Below, piece by piece: positions 1-10,518 of a DNA stretch of 64,000 nt. Under the pieces are notes generated by a model. That model saw nothing but the letters and a program-made list of their open reading frames with translations. It did no database searches and was not told the origin of the DNA. Each line of letters starts with the position of its first letter. Position 1 is the stretch's first letter. A program made the position numbers and the translations under genes. The DNA is from Rehmannia glutinosa (taxonomy: Eukaryota; Streptophyta; Magnoliopsida; Lamiales; Orobanchaceae). The stretch is taken from the NCBI GenBank assembly GCA_016081115.2, contig JABTTQ020000358.1, positions 248,001-312,000 on the forward strand. Reading direction: 5' to 3'.

Positions 1-359
1 TTCTCATGGACATTCTTCTTGCCTACTTTATAGGATGTGATACATAAACACTCTTTATCATGGTCATTTAGTGTCTCTAAATGATAGTCATTATCACGCA
101 CATCCTTAAAACTTAGTAGATTTCTTTTTGATTTACTAGATAATAATGTATTTTCAATTTGCAGGATTGTACCATTAGGCAACATTAATGTTGCATTCCT
201 GGAGCCATCAATAATCTCAACAGGACTAGATATAGTTGTAACTTGTGCTTTGTACAGTTTCACACTCGAGAAATATACTTTATTTGTTAGTATTGAGTGC
301 GTTGTTGCACTGTCAAGTAGACAATAGTCTTACTTCTCAGTGTTTCCCATATACACCTA

Positions 360-1010
360 ATATAATATTATTGAATTAGTATTATACAATTATCTTAATA
401 AAAAATTATATCATTGTGACGCAGTTAAATAATAGCATTGTGGCACAACAGAAATTCAAATATAAAAGATTTTATTCGACAACATAGACATACAAAATCA
501 TCTAACTGTTACATGTTAAAAATAATTGTTCATGCTAACAAAGGAAAAAACATGAAGATAAGAAGATTAATCATAAGTGAAAAGTGCTCTGGAGGATATT
601 CTCCAACAAAAAGTAGGATAGTATATAAGAAGACCAGTGTAATGAGATACGCTACAATTAAGTTAACCATTTTCTTGAAACAAAATAATGTGAAGTTTTA
701 GAAAGGTGAGAGAATATAAGTGAATTATTGAATGAAATGTTAGTATATTTATAGAATAAAAATTATTGTTCATAGCCATTAACTAGTCGTTGGGGGGAAA
801 AAAATTTGAATGTGAAGATTGTGAATGATTTAGTAGAATTATAATGATATTTTGTGATTGAAATAATTAACACAAATATTGTGATAATAAAATTATTATT
901 CATGTAAAATATTCAATCATGAAATATATCTTCCCGGGAAAATACATATAAGCACAATCAAAACATTCTCACTCTTACAATACTAACATAACTACATGAA
1001 ATATTTTAGA
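360..1010. other. AT-rich spacer between gag and protease remnants
   Basis: This AT-rich stretch separates the recognisable gag C-terminal part (near 1200) from the protease part (near 330) of the minus-strand copia remnant. No conserved coding block was recognised in it. It may be the poorly conserved gag-protease linker of this family or a small nested insertion. No clear terminal repeats or target duplication were seen. Confidence 0.4.
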
Positions 1011-1746
1011 AACTAATTTAAAGCATAGATATCACTGGTTAAATATTTCCATCACCAATTAAGTGATTAATCATTCCTTCTCGATGCTCAAAGAAATCAA
1101 AGAACATCCGGATATGTAATATCCATATTTATGTCATCAAAATTATCATCTTCAGGATGATCAAAAGTGAAATTTGCTTCAGCATTTTTATTTTTCTTGC
1201 GAAACGATGCTTGATAAAGCTCCACTAAAAGTTTGGTCATACGACAAGTTCGTGATCAATGGCCTTTTATTCTGCATCGATAATATTTTTCTCCACTATT
1301 CTCTGGATTTATCACTTTCTCTTTTCCTTTCTTATCATTTATGTTCCACTTCACATGGTTACTTGTATTTTCGTGATTTGAATTATTCTGACTACCATGA
1401 TTATATGGAGTAAATCTCCCATGACCTCGGCCACGGCCGCGACCATGACCTCTTCTACGGACTCATGAATTATTGAAATTTTGAGCTCTAGTCGCATTCA
1501 CTTCAGGGAATGGAGTAGAACCAGTAGGCTGTGATTCATGATTTTTTTATCAATAATTCATTGTTTTGTTCGGCCACAACAAGACACGAAATTAAGTCAG
1601 AATATTTTGTGAAACTTTTTTCCCGGTATTGTTGCTGCAGGAGCAAACCAGAGGTATGAAAAGTATAAAGTGTCTTTTTCAATCATATCTCCATCTATGA
1701 TACATTCTCCACATAATTTTAATTTTGAAAAAAAAAAATTAAATAC

Positions 1747-2760
1747 AGGAAATTGCACTAAACCCCTTGTACTATTCGCGTTTTTACACTTTGCTATATG
1801 AACTATTTTTCGTTAGACTTTACCATATGAACTATGTAAATTTTTGCACTTTGCCCTTTATGGACATTTTACCCCTAAAATTTTATATTTCTTAAAATAA
1901 TAAAAATAGTTCATTACGATCATATCTAACCCATCATGCTTCCAAATGAAAAATCAATAATATCTTAAATTCATACATTGTTTGACTAGAATGTAGAGCT
2001 GTCAAAACGCCTGGGTTAGCCCAGCCAAGTCCGTCGAACCAATAGTAAAAATTGGGTCGGGATGTGACGATCCAAATAGTAGTCGGTCCACTCATCTTGG
2101 ATATCAACCCACAAAATTACACCATAAAATTTGGGCCAATCGGGCAGTTTTTAGCCTAATGGTCGGACAAATAGGTTCGGTGTTTTTCAGTCTAAAAAAT
2201 AAATAATATGTTTTTAGTCAATTAGTGATGAAAATATTCGTCACTAACCATAAATATTATTCAACTACATTCTAGTAGAGCTATCAATTTCGGTCCCGCG
2301 GGCCGACCCGACCAGTCCGATATTTTTACCGGACTGGGCTGTGATTTTAGGCCCAGAAACACGGCCTATTTGGCCCGCCCCATTAGGAATGAAAAATCGG
2401 CCCGAATTTTATAGTATAATTTTGTGGGTTGAGCTCCAAAATTAGCAGCCCGACTACTATTTGGCTCGATCCCATTTTTACTATTGGTCCGACGTAACAT
2501 TTTGACAGCTCTACATTCTAGTCAAACAATGTGTGAAATTAAGATATTATTGATTTTTTATACGGAAACATGATGAGTTGGATATGATTGTAATGAACTA
2601 TTTTTATTATTTTAAGAAAAATAAAATTTTAGAGGTAAAAATGTCCATATAGGGCAAAGTGCAAACATTTACATATTTCATATGGTAGAGTGTAATGAAA
2701 AATAGTTCATATAGTAAAGTGAAAAAGACGAATAGTACATGAGGTTTAATGCAATTTCCT
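1747..2760. mobile_element. Long-palindrome MITE inside copia gag
   Basis: The left end (1747, aggaaattgcactaaacc) is the reverse complement of the right end at 2760 with few mismatches. The inverted match continues inward for most of the element: the segment 1747-2200 pairs with 2290-2760, leaving about 90 bp of unpaired centre. The element is about 1014 bp and has no transposase. The host gag reading frame resumes on the other side, which proves it is an insertion. The flanks share a degenerate TTAAATAC / TTTAAATATC motif that could be a decayed 9-bp target duplication, so a MULE-type MITE is likely but not proven. Confidence 0.8.
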
Positions 2761-3210
2761 CTTTTAAATATCATGGAATTATACTCACTCACGGGATTGA
2801 AATCTTGAAACCACAATTTTATCCAATCATATCGGACCTTTGGAAGTATAACCATCTTTAGATGGTCATACCTTTCTTTCAATTTTTTCCAAAATACGTA
2901 TGGATCTTTTACCGTAAGGTATTCAATTTTTAAATTTTCATTCAGATGATGATGGAGAAAAATCATAGCCTTAGTTTTATCTTATGTAGATGCATTATTT
3001 CCTTCTTTAATAGTATCACTCAAACCTTTAGCGTCTAGATGAATTTCAACATCTAAAACCCATGACATATAATTTTTTCCAGCAATATCAAGAGCAACAA
3101 AATCAAGTTTTGCAAGGTTAACCATAATGAAATTTTAAATAAAGAAACAATAAAACTCACCACACTCATCAAAAATTTTAAAGATCAGCTAGAGACTCGT
3201 GTTGATAACG

Positions 3211-3600
3211 TGTTATAGATAATTTCTATTTTCTATAATGATTATACAAATATATATTGAGAAATATGTTAATCAGAACAATAAGTAAAAGTAGAAGAGA
3301 GAGATATATATTTCGGTATGTTTTAATTCAATGAACCTCAACAATTTATAGGTAAAAATGTATGACTATTCAACCACGTGTTTGGTAATTTCCTCGACTA
3401 CTTTTGCTAAAGACTATATAATTGATGATTCATCCACTATTTTTGCTAAAGTCTATACAATTGATGCTTCATCTACTATTTTTGCTAAAGTCTATATAAT
3501 TGATATTAAAGTCCACATAATTGACAAATTATCACAAGAAACAAAGTATAATAGTCTTAATATTTTGATTACTCATTGCCCTATACTTTTTTTTATTACT
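3211..3600 (-). repeat. 5' LTR (partial) of the minus-strand copia remnant
   Basis: On the minus strand the sequence just before the gag leader ends ...TATAACA at 3211, the expected LTR 3' terminus. Gag begins about 85 bp downstream, as expected for a short leader. The outer LTR boundary is unclear and lies somewhere between about 3580 and 3690. The LTR holds a 39-bp tandem repeat. Confidence 0.55.
3390..3515. repeat. 39-bp tandem repeat, about 3 copies
   Basis: The motif ctatttttgctaaagtctat recurs at 3398 (variant), 3437 and 3476, a period of 39 bp. The copies are separated by attgatg-ttcatc-like sequence. It lies in the LTR of the copia remnant. Confidence 0.8.
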
Positions 3601-3685
3601 TTTTTCTCTTTTCTTTTTGGTGCTTTGGCAAATAATGATTATAATATGAGGGTTTTACTTAGGTTCTTATTATATATATCTAGGT

Positions 3686-4090
3686 ATTGGTTCAAATGAG
3701 ACCAATATGCTGGGTGAGACTGTAGGAATTGATCTGGTGCGTCAATTCTATTTTTTGAAGGGTGTAAATCCATTTTTTAAGGTATTTTTAATGTTAAAAA
3801 ACTACAAAAAGGCTAGGATGGTAATAACACACCCACACAATTTTGATTAATTATAGATAATTTGTAACCTCCTTTATTTTTGGTAAATACACAAGCATGA
3901 TTATAGGGATTAATTATGGGGGAGATATTAACACCATTAATTTTTTAAGCGAGTGAGAGATCGTGGTCTGCGTTTGAGTGCTCGATTTTTTTTTTTGTTT
4001 GTTTGGAACTGATTTTTTTAGGCTTAAAATTAATATCATCATTTATATCAACAATTGTGATACATGAAATAAAAGTAATTTATGCATCAT
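3686..4090. other. Non-coding flank with a shared GAGACC module
   Basis: The first 50 bp (ttcaaatgagaccaatatg and following) recur at about 6074-6125. They match, in reverse complement, the end of each unit of the 178-bp tandem repeat further right. The remainder is AT-rich with no gene seen. Confidence 0.5.
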
Positions 4091-6075
4091 AAAAAATATT
4101 AGAACAATTCATTTTCTAACACTAATTGATTTGTACTATACTATAAGTAGGGGTGTGTGCGGTCCGGGACGGTTCGGAGATTCATAAATCTCCGTAACCG
4201 CCCCAAGTTCGGAGATTTTAAAAATCAATCTCCGTAACCGAACCGTAGAGAAAAATCTCCGACCGAACCGCATCGAATTTTGTGCACGGTTCAAGACTGG
4301 GATCGGCTTCTAACGGGACGGTTTGGGACAGACTGATTCGGGACGGAGAAATGGAGATTAATCAAAAGTAAAACACACAAAATAAAAAAAAATAAAAAAT
4401 ATGTAAAAATCACCAAATAATTATTGTCCATTCAATTTTCTAGTGCAATCTCAAAATAAATGCTACAACCATAAAGGGCAACACAATCTCAAAATAAATT
4501 ACAACCATAAAGTCACACCAACAAGTTAAAGGCTCTCTACCAAAGTAATTTTCTTAATATATTAATCTTTAATTGCGCTTGTTGGACAAGTATTTTATTA
4601 TGGTAGATTTATGATCTAATTTTTATATTCTATATATTTGATTGATTGCAATCCAATTCTGCCAATACCAAAATAAAATTAACCATTGAATAATTTATGT
4701 CGAAAATTTTGTAAATCTAAAGCTGATGGTTTTTTAATTTACTATGGATCATTGATGTGTAATTATTGTATTTCGGGTGTACAAAACTTTTAAAAGTATA
4801 ACATATAAGTATCGACAATAAGGAAATTTAATATACATGTTGATGTTATGCTTTATTAAAACGTAGCAAATAATGAGAATAATTAATCTCCTTAATTATT
4901 TTCATTAATTCTCCTATAAAGAACTCAATTTTCAGTCATGGTCAATTATATGTTGTTGTTTCACGAGTCAAGTATCGTGAGAGTTTGAACATATTAGTTT
5001 GTGACGACGGCAAAATAAAATCAAACAAACGAATAATGTTGTGTATAAAGAAGTATTCCAAAATTTATAATTTTGAAATGTACGTAGTTAACTTGATGTG
5101 TTAGAAGTTGTATTTTACATTTTTATATTCATTAATAGTGTAGCTCTTATATGCATACAATACCTTGATGGAACACGCCCCATGCATTGCACGGGCAAAA
5201 GGCTAGTTAAATGACATAAAGTCTTAGAAACTTAATTTAATAATTAATTAATCATATCGATAATTTTATAGGTTAATTAAATATGGGGTGTCACAATATC
5301 AAAATATAAATAAGATAAAAATAATATATATGTATGTATTAAAAAATTCTTAAAAATCGGTTCTATCTTGGTCTTTGGTCGGCACGGTTGATTGCACGGT
5401 TCTCGAGACGGATATTTTAAAAATCTCCAACCGCACTCAAAAGAATTTTCGGACGGTTCGGTTCGGAGAAAGTCAAAAAGTCAACAGATTTTTTTCGGTT
5501 CGGATATTTTTCGGTTCGGATATTGGTTCGGTTCCATTGATCTACAAGTCCCGTGCACAACCCTAACTATAAGTATGCAACATACATATGTGAAATATGC
5601 ATTATATTTTTACCTAATATGCATGTAAATTGCAAAAAACAAAATTAAAAAAAATTAATTTTTTAAATATGCAACATACGTATGTTAAATATGCATATTA
5701 ATTTATCTAATTATGCATGTAAATTAAAAACAAATTGTTAGAATAATTTTTTTTTAATACTAACTGATTTGTAATACACTTTAAATATGCAACATACGTA
5801 TGTGAAATATGCATCATATTTTTATGTAATATGCATGTAAATAGCAAAAAAAAAAATTGTTAAAATAATTTATTTTTTAACACTAACTAATTTATAATAT
5901 ACTTTATACATGCAACATACATATGTTAAATATGCACATTAATTTATCTAATTATGCATGTAAATTAAAAAAATTGTTAGAACACATAATTTTTAACACT
6001 AACTGATTTGTAATATACTTTAAATATGCAACACACGTATGTTAAATATGCATATTAATTTATCTAATTATAGTA
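4090..6075. repeat. AT-rich minisatellite, 95-120 bp units
   Basis: Units contain atgcaacatacgtatgt, then atatgcat, then atgcatgtaaatt and ttttaacactaactgattt. Copies of the first motif occur near 5576, 5672, 5787, 5909 and 6026. A partial unit (ctaacactaattgatttgta) lies at about 4117, left of the hAT element, so the hAT inserted into a pre-existing array. Confidence 0.85.
4148..5565. mobile_element. Non-autonomous hAT-type element, target duplication ACTATAAG
   Basis: The element starts TAGGGGTGTGTGCGG and its right end, read in reverse complement, is TAGGGTTGTGCACGG. It is flanked by a perfect 8-bp direct repeat ACTATAAG (4140-4147 and 5566-5573), the size made by hAT transposases. Subterminal regions at both ends are rich in CGGTTCGG and rich in ggagatt/aatctcc motifs. 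No transposase coding sequence is present in 1418 bp. It splits one unit of an AT-rich minisatellite. Confidence 0.88.
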
Positions 6076-6129
6076 TTGATTCAAATGAGACCAATATGTC
6101 AGGGTGAGACCATAGGAACTTATCTGGGC

Positions 6130-6428
6130 CGTTTATGTTATATAGATATGCAACGAAATACATGATGTTTACACGATTATTAAACTAAATTTGCATCATA
6201 ACCATAATATATATGCAAAGTTTTCCATGTTTGATTGTTGTGTAGGAGACGTTTGTTGATTGCGTTTTTGTTCTTTTTGTTCTTCAATTCGGATGACATT
6301 GTTTTCTTTTCTTTTCTGTTTTTCCCACGATTTTTTCTTTGATTAAGAACGTGAAGATGGTGATAATGATTGATATTAATGCGTTTTTTAAGGAGTTAAT
6401 TATTATGAAAGATAGCTTCCCTATTTCT
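6130..6428. other. Unassigned AT-rich spacer
   Basis: No open reading region, terminal repeat or recognised motif was seen between the minisatellite and the 178-bp tandem array. Confidence 0.5.
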
Positions 6429-7086
6429 AAGCAATTACACGCCACTTACTTGATTTATTAATATTTGTTTGGGCTAATTTTACCCCTGGATAGATAGTAT
6501 TCAGTTTTTTTCTATTATTTTTAGTGTTTTAATCTCAATCTTCTATTGATTTGTTATAATGGTTCAGATCAGCCCCTACGGTCTCACCGCAGGAAATGAT
6601 CTCACAAAAGCAATTACACGTCACTTACTTGATTTATTAATATTTGTTTGGGCCAATTTTACCCTTGGATAGATACTATTCAGTTTTTTCTATTATATTT
6701 AATGTTTTAATATCAAGTTTCTATTGATTTGTTATAGCGGTTCAGATCAGTCCCTACGATCTCACCGCAGGAAATGGTCTCACAAAAGCAATTACACGCC
6801 ACTTACTTGATTTATTAATATTTGTTTGGGCCAATTTTACCCCTGTATAGATACTATTCAGTTTTTTTCTATTATATTTAATGTTTTAATATCACCTTCT
6901 ATTGATTTGTTATAACGGTTCAGATCAGTCCATACGGTCTCACCGCAGAAATGGTCTCATAAAAGCAATTACACGCCACTTACTTGATTTATTAATATTT
7001 TTTGGGCCAATTTTACCCTCGGATAGATACTATTCAGTTTTTTTTTCTATTATTTTTAATATTTTAATCTCAACTTTTTATTGATT
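6429..7086. repeat. 178-bp tandem repeat array, main block
   Basis: Units begin caattacacgycacttact, continue with tttgtttgggccaattttac and tagatactattcag, and end tacggtctcaccgcag. Starts lie near 6433, 6611, 6790 and 6968, a period of about 178-179 bp. The fourth unit is cut by an LTR at 7087. Further units occur at 8784-8878 and 22856-23017, so the array was split by two later insertions. Confidence 0.9.
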
Positions 7087-7700
7087 TGTTGGGCACAATG
7101 AGGCGTGTCATGGTCCGAGATTTGATTTATCCGGAATATCCCACAAATCACACCAACAAGATGATGGCAAAAATAAATAACACCGACGTAAAATAAAATG
7201 AACACGGTGATTTTACGTGGTTCGGCAAAACCCGCCACGTCCCGAGAGTTTCCGTTCTTTACTAATAAAGAATTTCCCGGTACAAGAAAATACACCCTTG
7301 AGTTTTATGGACCAAATCTAAGAAAATAAGACTCTCGTGACAACCACTTTACTAGCTATCAAAGAACACTCTCCCCAACCCTTTGTGTTACCGAGAGAAA
7401 AATACCCCGAGTGTTTCCCCGCACCTATCACAATTTGACCCACCCAAATTGATCACCTCAGTGTGTACACTCATTTTTCCTCTCCACCGGTTGGATGACC
7501 AAGCAAATTACCTTGCTTGCCATTTCTTCTCTCGCACTCCTCTCATGCTCTTTTATAGGCATTTCAAGAAAGCCTTGATTAATGAGCAAAGACACATTTG
7601 TTGAAAATTTTCACTTGATGGTTCCATTGTCAAAAACGTTTGGTAAAAGTTTGGCACACTACTTTTGACAATACTATTGTTTTTGTGTGCTTACCTAACA
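7087..7700 (-). repeat. 3' LTR of a Tork-like copia remnant
   Basis: On the minus strand the LTR begins TGTTAGGTAAGC at 7700 and ends CCCAACA at 7087 (614 bp). A purine-rich polypurine tract (GTGCGGTGGAGAT read on the minus strand, 7701-7713) directly precedes it. The phrase tttacgtggttcgg is frequent in LTRs of Tork-type copia elements. The left end abuts the tandem array; the five bases before it are gattt. Confidence 0.75.
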
Positions 7701-8783
7701 ATCTCCACCGCACAACAAAATAATATCACCCGCAAAACCGAATATTGAACACCATTGACCTTGATCATTTGCACATGCCAAATCGGAAGGTCCTAACTCC
7801 ACCGATTCAATCGCCAATACACATGTGCGATCCGATTAACACCACTAGTTGATCGCCGAGAGGGACGACCCCAATCCATCCTCTCGCCCAACAGATTTCC
7901 CTCACACCCGTCTGTTCCTCGGAAGCCTTCGGCGCGCTACCACTCCGGTAATCCTTGAGGTCACCAGACGATACAAATTCGATACTTCTCTCTCACCCTT
8001 AGGACCCTTCCGCCATGTGTGATTTTCGTGACTCCACCCCCAATCGAATATCGCACTGTTGGAATCCACTTGGCTCAAGGAAATTAAATTCATCCGCATC
8101 TTTGGGACATAGGCCACACCACCCAAAGTACAATCTACTCCATCACCCATTTTGATTTTCACCACTCCAATCTCATGATTCTACAAGCGTAACCATCACC
8201 AAAGAACAAAATTTCTCGCCCTCTACAATTGAAATAAATCAAAATAATCTATTCTAGAGTACACATGCATTACGCATCCCGAATCTAAAATCCATCAATC
8301 TCGAGAAGAAGTATCAATCCTTGTGGAGACCGTGAGATATCTCCAACTTTCGTAGCTATCACCGCATCACCACCGCCACCATCACCTGCAAGCATTATCC
8401 TTCTTTCTCCACGGGACAATTCCTTTTAATGTGACCCTCCTCGTGACAACGATAGCATACAACACTCTTTCCATGGTCCATGAATCGACCTATTGATTAC
8501 GGATGCACCACCGTAATCCCTCCCGCTACCGATTCATTTCCCGAGTAACCAAAGCATATCAATGTCCCTCCTCCTGGTTTGCCTTCTTTTTTTATGGGAC
8601 AACACCAGTGCTTTTATATATGCTCCAAGTCCAGTGTGTCTTTCCCGTATGGCAACGCGTCACCGTGACTATCATATGAATCCGGATAGAGGCAAGAAGT
8701 AAAAAGGGTTGTATCTTCTTCCTCAACCTTTACACCAACTTCCCCGATTTATCCGATTTTCCCACTGTGCATCTTTCATAATG
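7701..8783 (-). pseudogene. Truncated Tork-like copia gag/protease fragment
   Basis: Read on the minus strand from the right, the fragment carries a late gag segment, then a zinc knuckle of CX2CX4HX4C form (CYRCHEEGHIKRNC, about 8420-8462). Next come a protease-like segment (about 8230-8300) and a well-preserved block (GVAYVPKMRMNLISL, about 8060-8110) of the protease/pre-integrase region. Integrase, RT and RNase H are absent and the 3' LTR follows, so most of pol was deleted. No 5' LTR is present. It is a remnant with no capacity to move. Confidence 0.75.
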
Positions 8784-8878
8784 TTTTAATATCAACCTTC
8801 TATTGATTTGTTATAACGGTTCGTGATCAGTCCATACGGTCTCACCTGCAGAAATAGTCTCATAAAAGCAATTACACG
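8784..8878. repeat. 178-bp repeat, partial unit left of copia element 1
   Basis: This matches the 178-bp unit from taatgttttaatatcaacc to caattacacg and stops at the LTR. The last five bases (8874-8878, ACACG) are the left target duplication of copia element 1. Confidence 0.9.
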
Positions 8879-10395
8879 TGTTAGGAATTTTATTGTTTAG
8901 ATTTTGATGAATGCCATGTAAAACTTAGAATAGAAAGTTGGCACCCCAATTCTTCTTTGTAGAAATGTATTGTAACAATTAGAGCTGGCCAAGTGAGTTA
9001 AGTCGCCACGCCCTAACATGCAAGAAGACAATCAAGGCTTGAAGGAAAACTCTTGAGAGACAAATTGACAAGAGAAGAAAAGCAGACAGAACTCGATCAA
9101 GAAGCATTTGAGATACACTGTGAGTGGAACATCGGTCAAGTCAACTCAAGAGAAGCCAAGTCTCAAGGGCGACAGAAGAGTCATCCATGATTGGAAGTCG
9201 ACTCTAAGTCACCTGGGGAAAGCAAGGAAAAGCAGATCAAGTCGAGATAATCAGAAAAGAACCGTTGTACGTAAATCAAGAGATTTACTTAAACAAGTAA
9301 TATCTCCATACCACCTTTCTGAGTGCTCAGTCGGTCGAGCGTGCAATTGGAATGAACCAATGGGAAGCACTACACCGTGTCGAACTCAAAAAGGTGAAAC
9401 AACAATTCCAAGAAGCGCAAGCCAACGATCGCAAAGTGACTTTCAAAAATAAGCATATCTCTTCAACGGGCAAATTTTTGAAAGTTCACTATAAAAGGCC
9501 GAGGAGTTTGTTTGAGAAAGAGATGCATGCATGACACATGCGTGAGATATACAAGCACATTAGAAAAATCGAAACAATCTCAATCCTCAAGCCTATATTC
9601 AAGTACATCAATCCAACACTTACCCGTGAAGGAAAGAGAGCTTCAACCGATTGAAGAGGAAACCTTTGAAAACAAGGGTCTACTTTCCGGGAAGGATTGT
9701 AGAAAAGTTCAAAGTTGAACTAAGTCTTAAGCATTTGGAGGGCTTCGTGATCAAATCCAAAGAGCTTGAGCAAGTGAGTCAGTAGTAGCAAGGCAAATGC
9801 CCTGAAGAAGTTTCGAGTCGAACGAGAAGCCACCGAGTGATCAAGCGCGTCTCCGTGCATCGAGTCCCAAAGGATCAAGTCAATTTGTTGTGATCAAGAC
9901 TTGTATCCGGACTGCTACCACTTTGTAAACCGATCATTACTTAGTGGATTCCTACAGGAGTTGGAGAAGAGAGGAGTAGAAGAATTACCCCATCTTCGAA
10001 CCTCTATAAAAACTTTATTGTGTCATTTACATTTCAAAGATTTAAATTCCCGCACTTTTAATTGCTTATATCTCACGATAAATTTGCTATCCATTTGATA
10101 ATTTATAAGTACTAAATCAAGCTCTAAAATATTGCTTAATCAAACTTAAGGGTGTTAAGTCTTCCTGAAAATAAAACCACAAATTGAGTTAAATTGTAGC
10201 CAACAAATGAGTTACTCCATCAACAAATTTGAAATCGTTGAAAGATTAACTCTACTTGAGTGACTAATTCGATTGTCCATCAAGGACACACGGTGTGTAG
10301 AATTAACTCGTATATTTAGAAGGACTAAATCGAAAATTGGGTAAGGTTTATTCAACCCCCTTCTAAACCTTACACTTACACCCTTGGGACCTACA
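8879..10395 (+). repeat. 5' LTR of copia element 1
   Basis: It begins TGTTAGGAATTTT and ends GGGACCTACA, matching the 3' LTR at 21316-22850. A TATA box lies at 9490-9496 (TATAAAA), so U3 is about 0.6 kb. The right half contains the AT-rich R/U5 part and the end motif ccttctaaaccttacactt shared with the second element. Confidence 0.93.
9490..9496 (+). promoter_or_regulatory. LTR promoter TATA box
   Basis: TATAAAA within cactataaaaggccgagga. The same box is conserved in all five LTRs of this family in the window (also 21945, 40032, 43702 and 56219), which supports its role as the pol II promoter of the element. Confidence 0.7.
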
Positions 10396-10397
10396 AG

Positions 10398-10409
10398 TGG
10401 TATCGAGCG
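10398..10409 (+). other. Primer-binding site (Met-tRNA type)
   Basis: tggtatcgagcg begins two bases after the LTR. The plant initiator Met-tRNA site begins TGGTATCAGAGC, so this copy differs by a missing CA->C change at a CAG. Element 2 has tggtatcagcgg at the same place, differing elsewhere in the same CAGAG. Confidence 0.8.
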
Positions 10410-10518
10410 GTTGGTTCATTGAACCCTCCGCACCGGTTCTCGAACTAGATCTCCAAACTTTTCAAAGTCCGCTTTAGTACTTAAACTTTCAAAATTATTT
10501 TTATTAAAAGTCATTATC

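Larger units (their letters stand above)
1..3125 (-). pseudogene. Decayed Ty1/copia gag and protease segment
   Basis: Read on the minus strand, a gag gene starts at an ATG whose A is near 3125. It encodes a UBN2-type gag with recognisable blocks such as KNYMSW, EYLTVKDP and ERYDHLKM, and a stop codon lies in frame after about 50 codons. At 2760 the gag is split by a MITE and resumes near 1740 with KLKLCG. An Arg/Gly-rich stretch (about 1400-1460), a zinc-knuckle-like segment (about 1265-1300) and the block AEANFTFDHPEDDNFDD follow. The protease motif DSATTH lies near 310-330 and the gene runs off the left edge. Frameshifts and stops make it non-coding. The family call, Ty1/copia, is firm. The lineage is not resolved. 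Confidence 0.85.

Noticed and set aside
6429..7086. CRISPR-like array
   Set aside because: The 178-bp units are contiguous tandem repeats without spacers, in a plant nuclear context.
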